DNA of 17,919 nucleotides, taken from JAYEHK01 sp034659475. Its GTDB lineage: Bacteria; Bacillota; Syntrophomonadia; Syntrophomonadales; Syntrophomonadaceae. Numbering within the stretch: position 1 is the first letter of the stretch; each line of letters opens with the position of its first letter. The translations under genes and the position numbers were made by a program. The notes beneath the pieces are model-generated. The model did not search any database and was not told the origin of the DNA. It saw nothing but the letters and a program-made list of their open reading frames with translations. The stretch covers positions 1 to 17,919 of the forward strand of contig JAYEHK010000079.1 in assembly GCA_034659475.1 (NCBI GenBank). Reading direction: 5' to 3'. Below are positions 1-6,838 of the stretch, piece by piece.

Positions 1-1417
1 ATTGGGTATCACGTTTTTCCCATTCGTCTGTTATCCACGTAGCAAAAACAGCAAAGTTCTTCTGCGCTCCTAAACTGACCTTTTGGGGCAGTCCCCGCCA
101 AGCATTATGAACCTTGGCAATATCAGTTTTGGTAATTTTTTGTTTCTGCGGATTGATCATAAGGAAGCGATTTTTTTCACTTTTTTTCATACGGGACTGT
201 TCCTGCAGATACTGCCCGTTGGCACGTTCATAAAACCAGTGGGTTTCATATTGTGCCCCACCAACTGCAGGAGCAAAAATCCTTCGCGACAACTTCTCCA
301 TTTGAATATGAAAGGCGTGGTTGGAAAAGAAATCCGCTTCGCTGACTTTATTCTGACTATTGGAGGAACGGGAAATGTCTGGAATGATACTACTCGCAAG
401 AACCGGATCAACTTCAGTTAGTTTTACCTGGACATATATATTGTCCAGAGAAGCGTCATCTTTAAATCTAGCATTGGATATTGATGCTGTTGTCTGTCCA
501 CCGTTGACGATTTGGAAACCTCTTACAGAGGAAACCGCTAATCCGTTTTCCTGTTTTTCAATTTCAACATCAGTTGCCGTAGCAGATATTCCATTGTTAT
601 AGGCAAAATAGCGTTTTGGCTGCCCGAGGATGGTTTCACGAATCTTTTTGTTGACTGCCCTTTTTGTGCTCAGAAAAGACCGCACATTCCCTTCCAGTAA
701 TCTGCTGCCATACTTGTCATAAATGTCTGCAAGAACATTCCCTGGAATAACGCAAAGGAAACTGCGATACTCATCGGTTTGTGCAGAACTGGCTTCAAGA
801 CAAGGTATGCCACCTTGAATATAATCATCAAATTCAATAAAAATTTCATCACGGCCACTTTCCGATTCCATGACCCGGAAAAAGCGGTTCATATCCCAGA
901 CATGATATTCCACTGGAACCCCTTGTATTTCAGCAAATGGGAGGGTTTCAATTCTTTCGCTGGCAATTTTGTCTGTTAACAGGATAAAGCTGTATTTGCG
1001 TATGCGAGATTGACTTGCTCTGATGTTTTCAACCAGATCATATGCAGGCGTACTAATTTCCATTTCCTTGTGCAAGGATCCAACCAATGCCTCATCCAGA
1101 AAGGCAAGCAGTCTATCAAACACCGTCTTGGCCTGGGTCATGGTTAATGTCTCAGGTTCATCGCTGCCGTTAAAGTCCGCGATAAGCAGGTACATTGTCA
1201 TATCAAAATCATCCAGTGCATATCCGTCTACTCTGATCCTTCTGTTACGCCTGCCAGTACCGGTATAAAAGCAAGACTCATAATCAGGAATGACCCCTGC
1301 ATCCAGCAAAGAGTTTGCTGCCTGCCCAACAAATGATGGCACGGTTCCTTCCCGATCGCTCTCAGCAACTACCCTTACCAAGGTTAAAAACTCTCTTCTG
1401 TATTCCTCCAATTCCAT
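1..1417 (-). CDS. AIPR family (abortive infection phage resistance) protein, C-terminus outside the window
   Basis: Open for 472 codons from an ATG at 1417 to the window edge, so the C-terminus is missing. GGAGG lies 8 bases before the ATG, and the start is 3 bases past the stop of the PD-(D/E)XK gene. AIPR (PF10592) features seen are NVRSFL...VNKKIRETI, then a RYFAYNNGISATA segment about residues 270-285, GFQIVNGGQTTASI about 300-315, and near the edge a GAQKNFAVFA block. The family was named from abortive-infection phage resistance genes and recurs in operons with MutL/MORC ATPases and Z1 helicases. Its biochemical activity is not settled, and a nuclease or effector role is inference. It is the last gene visible in the operon and is probably translated from the same mRNA as the genes upstream. 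Confidence 0.9.
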   Translation of the reverse strand, partial: MELEEYRREFLTLVRVVAESDREGTVPSFVGQAANSLLDAGVIPDYESCFYTGTGRRNRRIRVDGYALDDFDMTMYLLIADFNGSDEPETLTMTQAKTVFDRLLAFLDEALVGSLHKEMEISTPAYDLVENIRASQSRIRKYSFILLTDKIASERIETLPFAEIQGVPVEYHVWDMNRFFRVMESESGRDEIFIEFDDYIQGGIPCLEASSAQTDEYRSFLCVIPGNVLADIYDKYGSRLLEGNVRSFLSTKRAVNKKIRETILGQPKRYFAYNNGISATATDVEIEKQENGLAVSSVRGFQIVNGGQTTASISNARFKDDASLDNIYVQVKLTEVDPVLASSIIPDISRSSNSQNKVSEADFFSNHAFHIQMEKLSRRIFAPAVGGAQYETHWFYERANGQYLQEQSRMKKSEKNRFLMINPQKQKITKTDIAKVHNAWRGLPQKVSLGAQKNFAVFATWITDEWEKRDTQ

Positions 1418-1420
1418 ATC

Positions 1421-2374
1421 CTAGTCCTCCCCCAACAGCTCGTAGCTACTGATCTCAGAAATATTAACTTCATACGAGGCTGCAATAATGCCTGTATCAA
1501 TATCCTTGCGCCGAATCCGCGGAAAGCCCTCAGCAACCGAAAACAGCCTTATATTTCTGCAGGCGAAATAGAGATCATAGTATTCCTTGCGATCAACAAC
1601 TCCTGATTCCAAAATCCTCATAATGAAAATTTCCATCGCTTCCGGAAATCCCTCCAGAGCCATTTTGGTTTCATTGATCAAAAGCGGCAGAGATGTAGCC
1701 GCCGGATCCGTAGAAGAGGTTTTTTCTGCTTGAACCCAAGCAATTCTTCCTTCTTCATCGGTATCCAATTGTTCTATTGAAGATATTTTGAGGGACGGTG
1801 CACCAGGATTTGTTGTTTTAACCTCATACCAATAATCATTATAAATAAAGTCTCTATCTACTTTAGTAGGACCAATCCATCCTGCAACAGCAGTGTTAAC
1901 ACCATACTTGTCCAGCAATCGATTTTTCAAAAAATAAATTTCACCAAACACACCCTTGAGTTCCTGTTCCGAAAGCAACCCCATATTACCCTTTTCCATT
2001 AGTCGCTGCCATAGTGCATAACGGGTAAGAACCACAGCCAGCCCTTTCTTTTTGTCTGCACAGGAACGGGATGCCTCGGCTAGGTCCCAGCAAAGATGGG
2101 TAAACACCTCCTGCTGGTCTGGTTGAACAAGCCTGAAGACTAGGGTATGAGTACCATCTCTCCGCAAACCGGATGATACCTCAATGGAACGGCTACACGC
2201 TGGTACATTGGTCGGCTTGTTGCTGACAATGATAAAGAACTCACGGTTACCTGTCGAATCCAGACCTATAAAAAACTGGAGCGGATGAGTTGCATCATAT
2301 CCCTGGTATACAGGTTCTCCCGGTAATTCCCTCAGGGCATTCCATTTAATTGTGAGTTCATTAATCGTCAGCAT
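1421..2374 (-). CDS. PD-(D/E)XK motif protein (DUF4420 family)
   Basis: A protein of about 317 residues, overlapping the 3' end of the Z1 gene by 14 bases. I chose the ATG at 2374, which has GAGG 6 bases upstream. A TTG two codons earlier (2380) is possible but badly spaced. The nuclease-like core sits in the middle: a GE pair in GVFGEIYFLKNRLL near residue 145, acidic residues in KVDRDF near 173-175, and WYEVKTT with E and K near 184 and 186. That is the order E...D...ExK expected of the PD-(D/E)XK fold of DUF4420 (PF14390). An ISSIEQL segment follows. These proteins are found beside Z1 and MutL-like ATPases and are thought to cleave DNA. Cleavage by this protein is inferred from intact motif residues only. 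Confidence 0.85.
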   Translation of the reverse strand: MLTINELTIKWNALRELPGEPVYQGYDATHPLQFFIGLDSTGNREFFIIVSNKPTNVPACSRSIEVSSGLRRDGTHTLVFRLVQPDQQEVFTHLCWDLAEASRSCADKKKGLAVVLTRYALWQRLMEKGNMGLLSEQELKGVFGEIYFLKNRLLDKYGVNTAVAGWIGPTKVDRDFIYNDYWYEVKTTNPGAPSLKISSIEQLDTDEEGRIAWVQAEKTSSTDPAATSLPLLINETKMALEGFPEAMEIFIMRILESGVVDRKEYYDLYFACRNIRLFSVAEGFPRIRRKDIDTGIIAASYEVNISEISSYELLGED

Positions 2375-4697
2375 CTTCAACCTCGGAAAACGCTTCGAGA
2401 AGTTGTTGCAGTTTTACCTTGTTGATGATGTAAACTACAGTTTGATGTCCCGCTTCAACCGACCCTCCAGGGAATCCTAGTCCTATGGCCGTGAAACATT
2501 TACCGTTTGCTTTTAACCTCTCTTTTGTTTCAGCAGCCAATGGATCCTCTCCATAAATATCAATAAAATGTAACACCAGTAACGGTTTTCTGCCCTGAAT
2601 CAAATAGGCATTGTCTGAAAGGTTTGCGCCTTTTTTGCCGACTTGTTCAATTTTTTCTATATCTGTTGTTATAGATAGTCCAAATTTTGTACATGGTCTT
2701 GAACCTACTCGAGACTTATTCCCGTTTATTCTAAGTGATTCTCCCTCTCTGCCGGTATCAGTAAAACGTCTTTCCAGATGAATTGTACGATCACTTAACA
2801 CTTTAACCGTCTCATTACTACGTTCTCCCTCTGGTATGACGACATCCCAATATTGTAGATAGTCCATTTTCTCTATATAGTCGGCCAAACTGTCTGCATT
2901 GAATTTAAGATACATTGGATCAGTCAGAAATTCACGTACAAGCCAAGCTATTTCGGATGCGGGAACATCCTTCCACATAAGGTTCTCAGCCCCATATACA
3001 TCCTTGTCAGTAAGTCTCTCATATTGGCTCAGACTGGCAATGAACTTCATGATTGATTCATAGTTGTGCTCGATCATTCTGACCTTGTTTAAAAACCGTG
3101 GGGTCTCGATTAACTTTCCACTTATAGATACCGTATGTACAAATTCAGAAGCAGCTTTCATTTTATTCCGTGAGGTAACCAGCAGCTTGCCAACCATTGT
3201 ATCAATACTATCCGGATGGGAACGCACCATCAGGCCATAATCTCTTGGGGTTAATTCATGTCTCCTCATTTCTGCTATTTCATTGCGGAGTTCCTGGGTG
3301 GCAATTGTGATATGTGCGTAACATTCCTTGGCGTCCCTGGACATCCATATACGGCATAACTTGTCATAACCCGGACGATAGCCGAACCATCGTCCCATTT
3401 GCAGAAGCGTATCATATGCCTGTGAATTTCGATAGAAATAACTGACACATAAGCCTTCCAGAGTCAAGCCACGAGAAAGGCTGATCCCTCCAATAGCGAT
3501 AACCCTGAGTCCGTTTTCTTTGGAAGCGCTGTAATCTAGACTCCTAGTTTTAGTCTTCTGATTGACAACAATAATTCTGATAGGTGAGATGGCCTCATGC
3601 AGGTATTCATGTTGAATAGTCTCCCAGGAAATACCGCTTGCAATTCCCAGATCATATTTATCCCATATGTCACGTAAAAACTTAATTGATGAAATACGGC
3701 AAGCCCGCTCCATTGGTAACCCTCGATAATTTTGAACATCGATTCTTATTTTATCCAGCCACGATTGGACATGATTGTGGATCTGCTCATGAATATCGTT
3801 GAAACGGCTTATATTGATAAGCATCGACCGATGTTTTGTTACTGTCGGATTTAAATCCATCACCGCATTGCATAATAAAAAGTAGCCCAATGCTTCATAT
3901 AGAGAATCCGGCAAAGTATCAAGATCATAATCCTTCTTGTGCTTGAGGGGTAGTATGTTCTCAGCATCGTCTATTTCGCAAACATTCTCGTCATAAGTTC
4001 CATTTTCTCCAAAATACTTGGCACTGCCTATATAATTGTTCGGGGGACTAAGGGTGTATATAAAATCACTTGGGAATAAATCGTCATCAAGCATCTCATG
4101 CTCGCCTTTGGGATCTATAAATATATTGGCATATGGTGTTGCAGTTACACCAACATAAGATGTTCTTGTAAACAAGGACAGCAGCTGACGGATACAATGA
4201 TTGATTGCCGTAGGAGTATCCTCAGATTTGGTATTTACAGAAGCATTGTCAGCTTCATCATCAATCAACAGCATCGGTTCATCAATCAAACCATCGTCAC
4301 GCATATTATACTTTTTAAGCCACTTGTACAGGTACTCAAGACGCTGTTTTTGCTTTTTCACAACAAACAAGACTGGTTCCGCACAGGTTGTAATACGAAG
4401 ATTAAGGTTGTTAAGCAACTTTTGGTCAAAATCATTTGCTTTTGAAGTGAACGTTGCCACAAAATGTTTAGGGTCTACCTTTCCAACTCCAATGGACATT
4501 TCTTTTCCATATTTATCAAGAAATATTTCACTATCCAGTCCCACAAGCTCACAATCCAAGCGTTCCTGGGTTTGTTTGCGCAGATTTTCCTGCATACCGG
4601 TCAACACAATAATAACTCGATATCCAGCATCCATAGCCTTATTACATAAGGCAGTATAATTTACTGTTTTACCAGATTGGACATCTCCCATAATCAA
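2361..4697 (-). CDS. Z1 domain superfamily 2 helicase, main part (downstream of an in-frame stop)
   Basis: This is the long open part of a Z1-domain (PF10593) protein, 778 codons from a TTG at 4697. Motifs in order are Walker A GDVQSGKT at residues 4-11, LLIDDEADNAS with the DDEAD box about 146-150, VTATPYANIFI about 184-194, GGISLSRGLTLEG, and QMGRWFGYRPGY, the arginine-rich motif VI typical of Z1. The family normally has a domain of more than 100 residues before Walker A. Here that part is encoded in the same frame at 4722-5111 and cut off by a TAA at 4722-4724. The TTG has no convincing ribosome binding site, and Walker A begins almost at once, so this is unlikely to be a natural independent start. 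It is best read as the larger piece of one broken or recoded gene covering 2361-5111 (917 codons including both stops). Confidence 0.85.
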   Translation of the reverse strand: MIMGDVQSGKTVNYTALCNKAMDAGYRVIIVLTGMQENLRKQTQERLDCELVGLDSEIFLDKYGKEMSIGVGKVDPKHFVATFTSKANDFDQKLLNNLNLRITTCAEPVLFVVKKQKQRLEYLYKWLKKYNMRDDGLIDEPMLLIDDEADNASVNTKSEDTPTAINHCIRQLLSLFTRTSYVGVTATPYANIFIDPKGEHEMLDDDLFPSDFIYTLSPPNNYIGSAKYFGENGTYDENVCEIDDAENILPLKHKKDYDLDTLPDSLYEALGYFLLCNAVMDLNPTVTKHRSMLINISRFNDIHEQIHNHVQSWLDKIRIDVQNYRGLPMERACRISSIKFLRDIWDKYDLGIASGISWETIQHEYLHEAISPIRIIVVNQKTKTRSLDYSASKENGLRVIAIGGISLSRGLTLEGLCVSYFYRNSQAYDTLLQMGRWFGYRPGYDKLCRIWMSRDAKECYAHITIATQELRNEIAEMRRHELTPRDYGLMVRSHPDSIDTMVGKLLVTSRNKMKAASEFVHTVSISGKLIETPRFLNKVRMIEHNYESIMKFIASLSQYERLTDKDVYGAENLMWKDVPASEIAWLVREFLTDPMYLKFNADSLADYIEKMDYLQYWDVVIPEGERSNETVKVLSDRTIHLERRFTDTGREGESLRINGNKSRVGSRPCTKFGLSITTDIEKIEQVGKKGANLSDNAYLIQGRKPLLVLHFIDIYGEDPLAAETKERLKANGKCFTAIGLGFPGGSVEAGHQTVVYIINKVKLQQLLEAFSEVEDADD

Positions 4698-4721
4698 ACC
4701 ACGTCGTGTCCATATACCTGT

Positions 4722-4724
4722 TTA
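4722..4724 (-). other. In-frame TAA interrupting the Z1 gene
   Basis: The minus strand reads ggt aac ccg gct TAA aca ggt ata tgg. Both flanks encode conserved Z1-family sequence in the same frame, so one base change in the triplet (for example from AAA, CAA or GAA) would restore a continuous gene. I see no obvious readthrough-stimulating hairpin directly after it. A nonsense mutation or sequence error is the simplest explanation. Confidence 0.85.
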
Positions 4725-5111
4725 AGCCGGGTTACCAAGCAAGTCCAGTGTTTCATCAGCTACCCTGCCAATTGTGCTAACTACCTGTTCATTCCAATCC
4801 TTGTGAGTAAGCAAATATTCCCTGTACCGGTTCCAATAGAAGAAGTCGATATCTGCGCGTCTTGTGTCCAACCACGGCTTATAAGTATTGGGGTCAACGA
4901 CAGCAATTCCATTATCCATATGTACTTGGAGACGCTCAAAAAGCATCCTCAGAATCTGCTGATATTCATCGTCATTCATGGGGAATCTAGCCCTCAACCA
5001 ATTGACGGTTTCAATTACCTTTTCCTCACCAGGAACACCGCCATCAGAATCAGACAATTCCACAAGGCAATGACGGATAAATTTTTCAAATTTAAACCGG
5101 CTATCTTTCAT
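4722..5111 (-). CDS. N-terminal part of the Z1 helicase, ending at an in-frame TAA
   Basis: 129 residues from an ATG at 5111 that overlaps the end of the ATPase gene by 11 bases, so translation is probably coupled. The sequence is soluble and mostly helical by eye. It ends YREYLLTHKDWNEQVVSTIG...LDLLGNPA, which resembles the W-rich stretch found just before the Walker A motif in intact Z1 proteins. The stop is in the same frame as the Walker A part: after TAA the frame continues TGIWTRRGLIMGDVQSGKT with no other stop. Starts at 5111 and 4697 differ by 414 bases, exactly 138 codons. On its own this fragment has no recognisable catalytic motif. Confidence 0.75.
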   Translation of the reverse strand: MKDSRFKFEKFIRHCLVELSDSDGGVPGEEKVIETVNWLRARFPMNDDEYQQILRMLFERLQVHMDNGIAVVDPNTYKPWLDTRRADIDFFYWNRYREYLLTHKDWNEQVVSTIGRVADETLDLLGNPA

Positions 5112-6570
5112 TTTTCAATACCTCTTTCCTTATCTGTTCTATGACTTCTGGCATAAGCGAAAAAGGCTCGAATTTTTCGATCCAAGCCAACCGTTTTTCC
5201 AAAACGTCCTGCTCCTGTTCCAAGGATCCCAGTATGTTCATGGCCATATCGCGCACCTTTTCCGTCGTATTGGTTTCCGTTGAAAATTGTTCATCCTCTG
5301 TCATATCTACGTACATAGCATTCAGAGGAAAACTCGCTTCAATTAAATTCAACATGGACTCAAATTCCCTGTGGTGTTGACTTCCCATCTTCAGGCGTAC
5401 GGATTCTACAATTGGATGTTCCCGGTTTATTATATATTGAATACCTTTGCGTGTTTTGTGTCTCTCCCAAATATGACCAACATCATCCCGGATTTCTTTT
5501 CTTCCCCGAAAGGTCCAGGTCCGCTTGCTTCCTTCTGCAATTCTATTCACAATTCTCACCAGATTTCGTCTTACAACATCTGGCGGTACTGCCGTAGACT
5601 TTCGAATATCTAGTTTCCATAATTCATCCAAAGAATTAGGAATATCTATACGCACCCTAGCAAGCTTGTATAACTCATCCTGTCGAAGAAGACGAAACCA
5701 TGTACCCCAAACTAACAGTCGTCTATTTCGATAAACGTAGAACCCTTGGTTCTTTCGCATACCATCTTCACCGCCAAGGCTTTGCAGTTCTTCCTTGGTC
5801 AACCGGCTTACATGTGGAAGAATATACGGAATTGCTGTGATCCTGCTCCCATTGACAACAATCGGTTCAGCATCCATAATTTGTTCGCTTTTTCCCACAA
5901 GGAACGGATCAATCGAAACAATTGGAGCATTGTTGATATACATGGTTACACGTTTAATTCCCGGTTCTCCAGATAAATAGCGATGAAATACCAAAGCAAT
6001 ATGTAATCTTACATCATCAATTTTACTACTGAAGGCATCATCAAAAGATACAGCTCCAGCAGCCATTCTATCAAATTTATTCCAAACAACAATCGTTCCT
6101 TTTCCATAATCCTTCAACTGATCAATGCCCGGAAGATCTACAAGCTGTTCATCATCTAGAGCAAGCAAAGTCCACTTTTTCTTTTCTTTTATAACATCCA
6201 GGTCCCACTGCCTGGCTGAATATATGCCATCCTTTAAGGAAACAACTGTTAAACTTCTACACTGGGATAGAGATGCTGTTTTTAGTCCTAAGCCAAATCT
6301 ACCCATATCATTGGGATTACGTTCATCCAATGGACTCTGACTTCCATATTGCATCGCATTTGTAATCTCTTCGGGAGACATACCTTTACCGTTATCAACA
6401 ATAATCAGGTATGGATCGTCAAGTGGCCAGAATTCTATTTTAATTTCAGTAGCTTCAGCTGAAATGCTGTTATCCAGCAAATCAGCTATGGCTGCCTCAA
6501 GACTGTATCCAAGTGCCCTAGTTGACTCCATTAGTACAGGGGCATATGGCGGAAGATCAATCTCTGTCAA
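5101..6570 (-). CDS. MutL/MORC-type GHKL ATPase (ATP-binding protein of a Z1/AIPR defence operon)
   Basis: 489 residues from a TTG at 6570, with AGGGAGG shortly upstream. The N-terminus has all ATP-binding boxes of the GHKL (Hsp90/MutL) fold: EAAIADLLDNSI with E25, D30 and N34 (N box), IIVDNGKGMS with D59-x-G61-x-G63 (G1), and GRFGLGLKTAS about residues 90-100 (G2). After the ATPase come about 250 residues resembling the transducer region of MORC/MutL-like proteins (KGTIVVWNKFDR, RNRRLLVWGTW, RIDIPN) and a helical C-terminus. Family knowledge says these proteins pair with Z1 helicases, PD-(D/E)XK nucleases and AIPR proteins in restriction-like or anti-phage loci. By analogy it may act as an ATP-driven clamp on DNA. 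It is the first gene of the operon and its last 11 bases overlap the next gene. Confidence 0.88.
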   Translation of the reverse strand: MTEIDLPPYAPVLMESTRALGYSLEAAIADLLDNSISAEATEIKIEFWPLDDPYLIIVDNGKGMSPEEITNAMQYGSQSPLDERNPNDMGRFGLGLKTASLSQCRSLTVVSLKDGIYSARQWDLDVIKEKKKWTLLALDDEQLVDLPGIDQLKDYGKGTIVVWNKFDRMAAGAVSFDDAFSSKIDDVRLHIALVFHRYLSGEPGIKRVTMYINNAPIVSIDPFLVGKSEQIMDAEPIVVNGSRITAIPYILPHVSRLTKEELQSLGGEDGMRKNQGFYVYRNRRLLVWGTWFRLLRQDELYKLARVRIDIPNSLDELWKLDIRKSTAVPPDVVRRNLVRIVNRIAEGSKRTWTFRGRKEIRDDVGHIWERHKTRKGIQYIINREHPIVESVRLKMGSQHHREFESMLNLIEASFPLNAMYVDMTEDEQFSTETNTTEKVRDMAMNILGSLEQEQDVLEKRLAWIEKFEPFSLMPEVIEQIRKEVLKNER

Positions 6571-6611
6571 AAACTCGCCTCCCTAATTGTTTTTTCAACA
6601 ACTTTGCTCAT
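6567..6611 (-). CDS. Possible 14-codon leader peptide overlapping the ATPase start
   Basis: ATG at 6611 opens a frame encoding MSKVVEKTIREASF, with its TGA (6567-6569) sharing bases with the TTG start of the ATPase gene (TTGA). The Shine-Dalgarno sequence of the ATPase lies inside it. If translated, it would couple translation into the ATPase gene. Alternatively it is the remnant of a longer N-terminus, since a -1 shift on the TTTTT run would fuse it to the ATPase frame. Its own ribosome binding site is poor. No homologue is recognised. Confidence 0.2.
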   Translation of the reverse strand: MSKVVEKTIREASF

Positions 6612-6615
6612 ATTC

Positions 6616-6634
6616 TTAGTTCATTTTTTCCTCC
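6616..6634 (-). promoter_or_regulatory. Strong ribosome binding site followed by a two-codon ORF (ATG AAC TAA)
   Basis: On the minus strand GGAGG (6630-6634) is followed by AAAAA and ATG AAC TAA (6624 down to 6616). The best ribosome binding site upstream of the operon thus serves a start codon that reaches a stop after two codons, 46 bases before the TTG of the ATPase gene. It could be chance, a minimal ORF that stalls or loads ribosomes, or a relic of a former gene start. Confidence 0.25.
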
Positions 6635-6664
6635 AGCTACATGAATTCCACTTAAATATTTCCC

Positions 6665-6670
6665 ATTATA
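6665..6670 (-). promoter_or_regulatory. Candidate -10 box (TATAAT) for the ATPase-Z1-nuclease-AIPR operon
   Basis: A perfect TATAAT on the minus strand lies 94 bases upstream of the ATPase start, in an AT-rich stretch. I could not find a good -35 hexamer 16-18 bases upstream, so this is only tentative. Confidence 0.25.
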
Positions 6671-6753
6671 GGTAATATACTTCTATTATTATGTTATTTC
6701 CTGCACGTATGTTAAAAATATTGATTATAGTCGAAAAACAAGTCTGGTTGAGC

Positions 6754-6780
6754 TGATTCTCGGGGATTCCCCGAGAATCA
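6754..6780 (-). terminator. Perfect 27-bp palindrome after the helicase gene, possible terminator
   Basis: TGATTCTCGGGG (6754-6765), a three-base loop, then CCCCGAGAATCA (6769-6780): 12 uninterrupted base pairs with a G/C-rich apex. It lies between the helicase gene and the operon, in the correct place to end helicase transcription. A T run is not adjacent; in the minus direction TTTTT comes only about 15 bases later. An operator or attachment-like function is therefore also possible. If the helicase frame is extended (see 6778-6838), its stop codon sits exactly at the start of this hairpin. Confidence 0.45.
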
Positions 6781-6838
6781 TATAGAAATTCCTTTCTCCA
6801 AAAGTTCTAACAACAACTTATCCCGAGGCACATCTAAT
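6778..6838 (-). pseudogene. Probable out-of-frame C-terminal tail of the helicase gene
   Basis: The annotated helicase frame ends ...YYERRFGR at a TAG (6839-6841). Removing one G from the GGG just before it gives a frame that continues RLDVPRDKLLLELLEKGISI before a TGA at 6778-6780. This tail looks like real protein (charged, then an amphipathic leucine-rich helix) and stops right at the downstream palindrome. The simplest reading is a one-base insertion in GGG in this genome, or a sequence error. Chance cannot be excluded over 20 codons. Confidence 0.35.

Noticed and set aside
4098..4659. Several plus-strand ORFs of up to 152 codons
   Set aside because: They lie antisense to the Z1 coding frame, which has clear motifs; they have no family signature.
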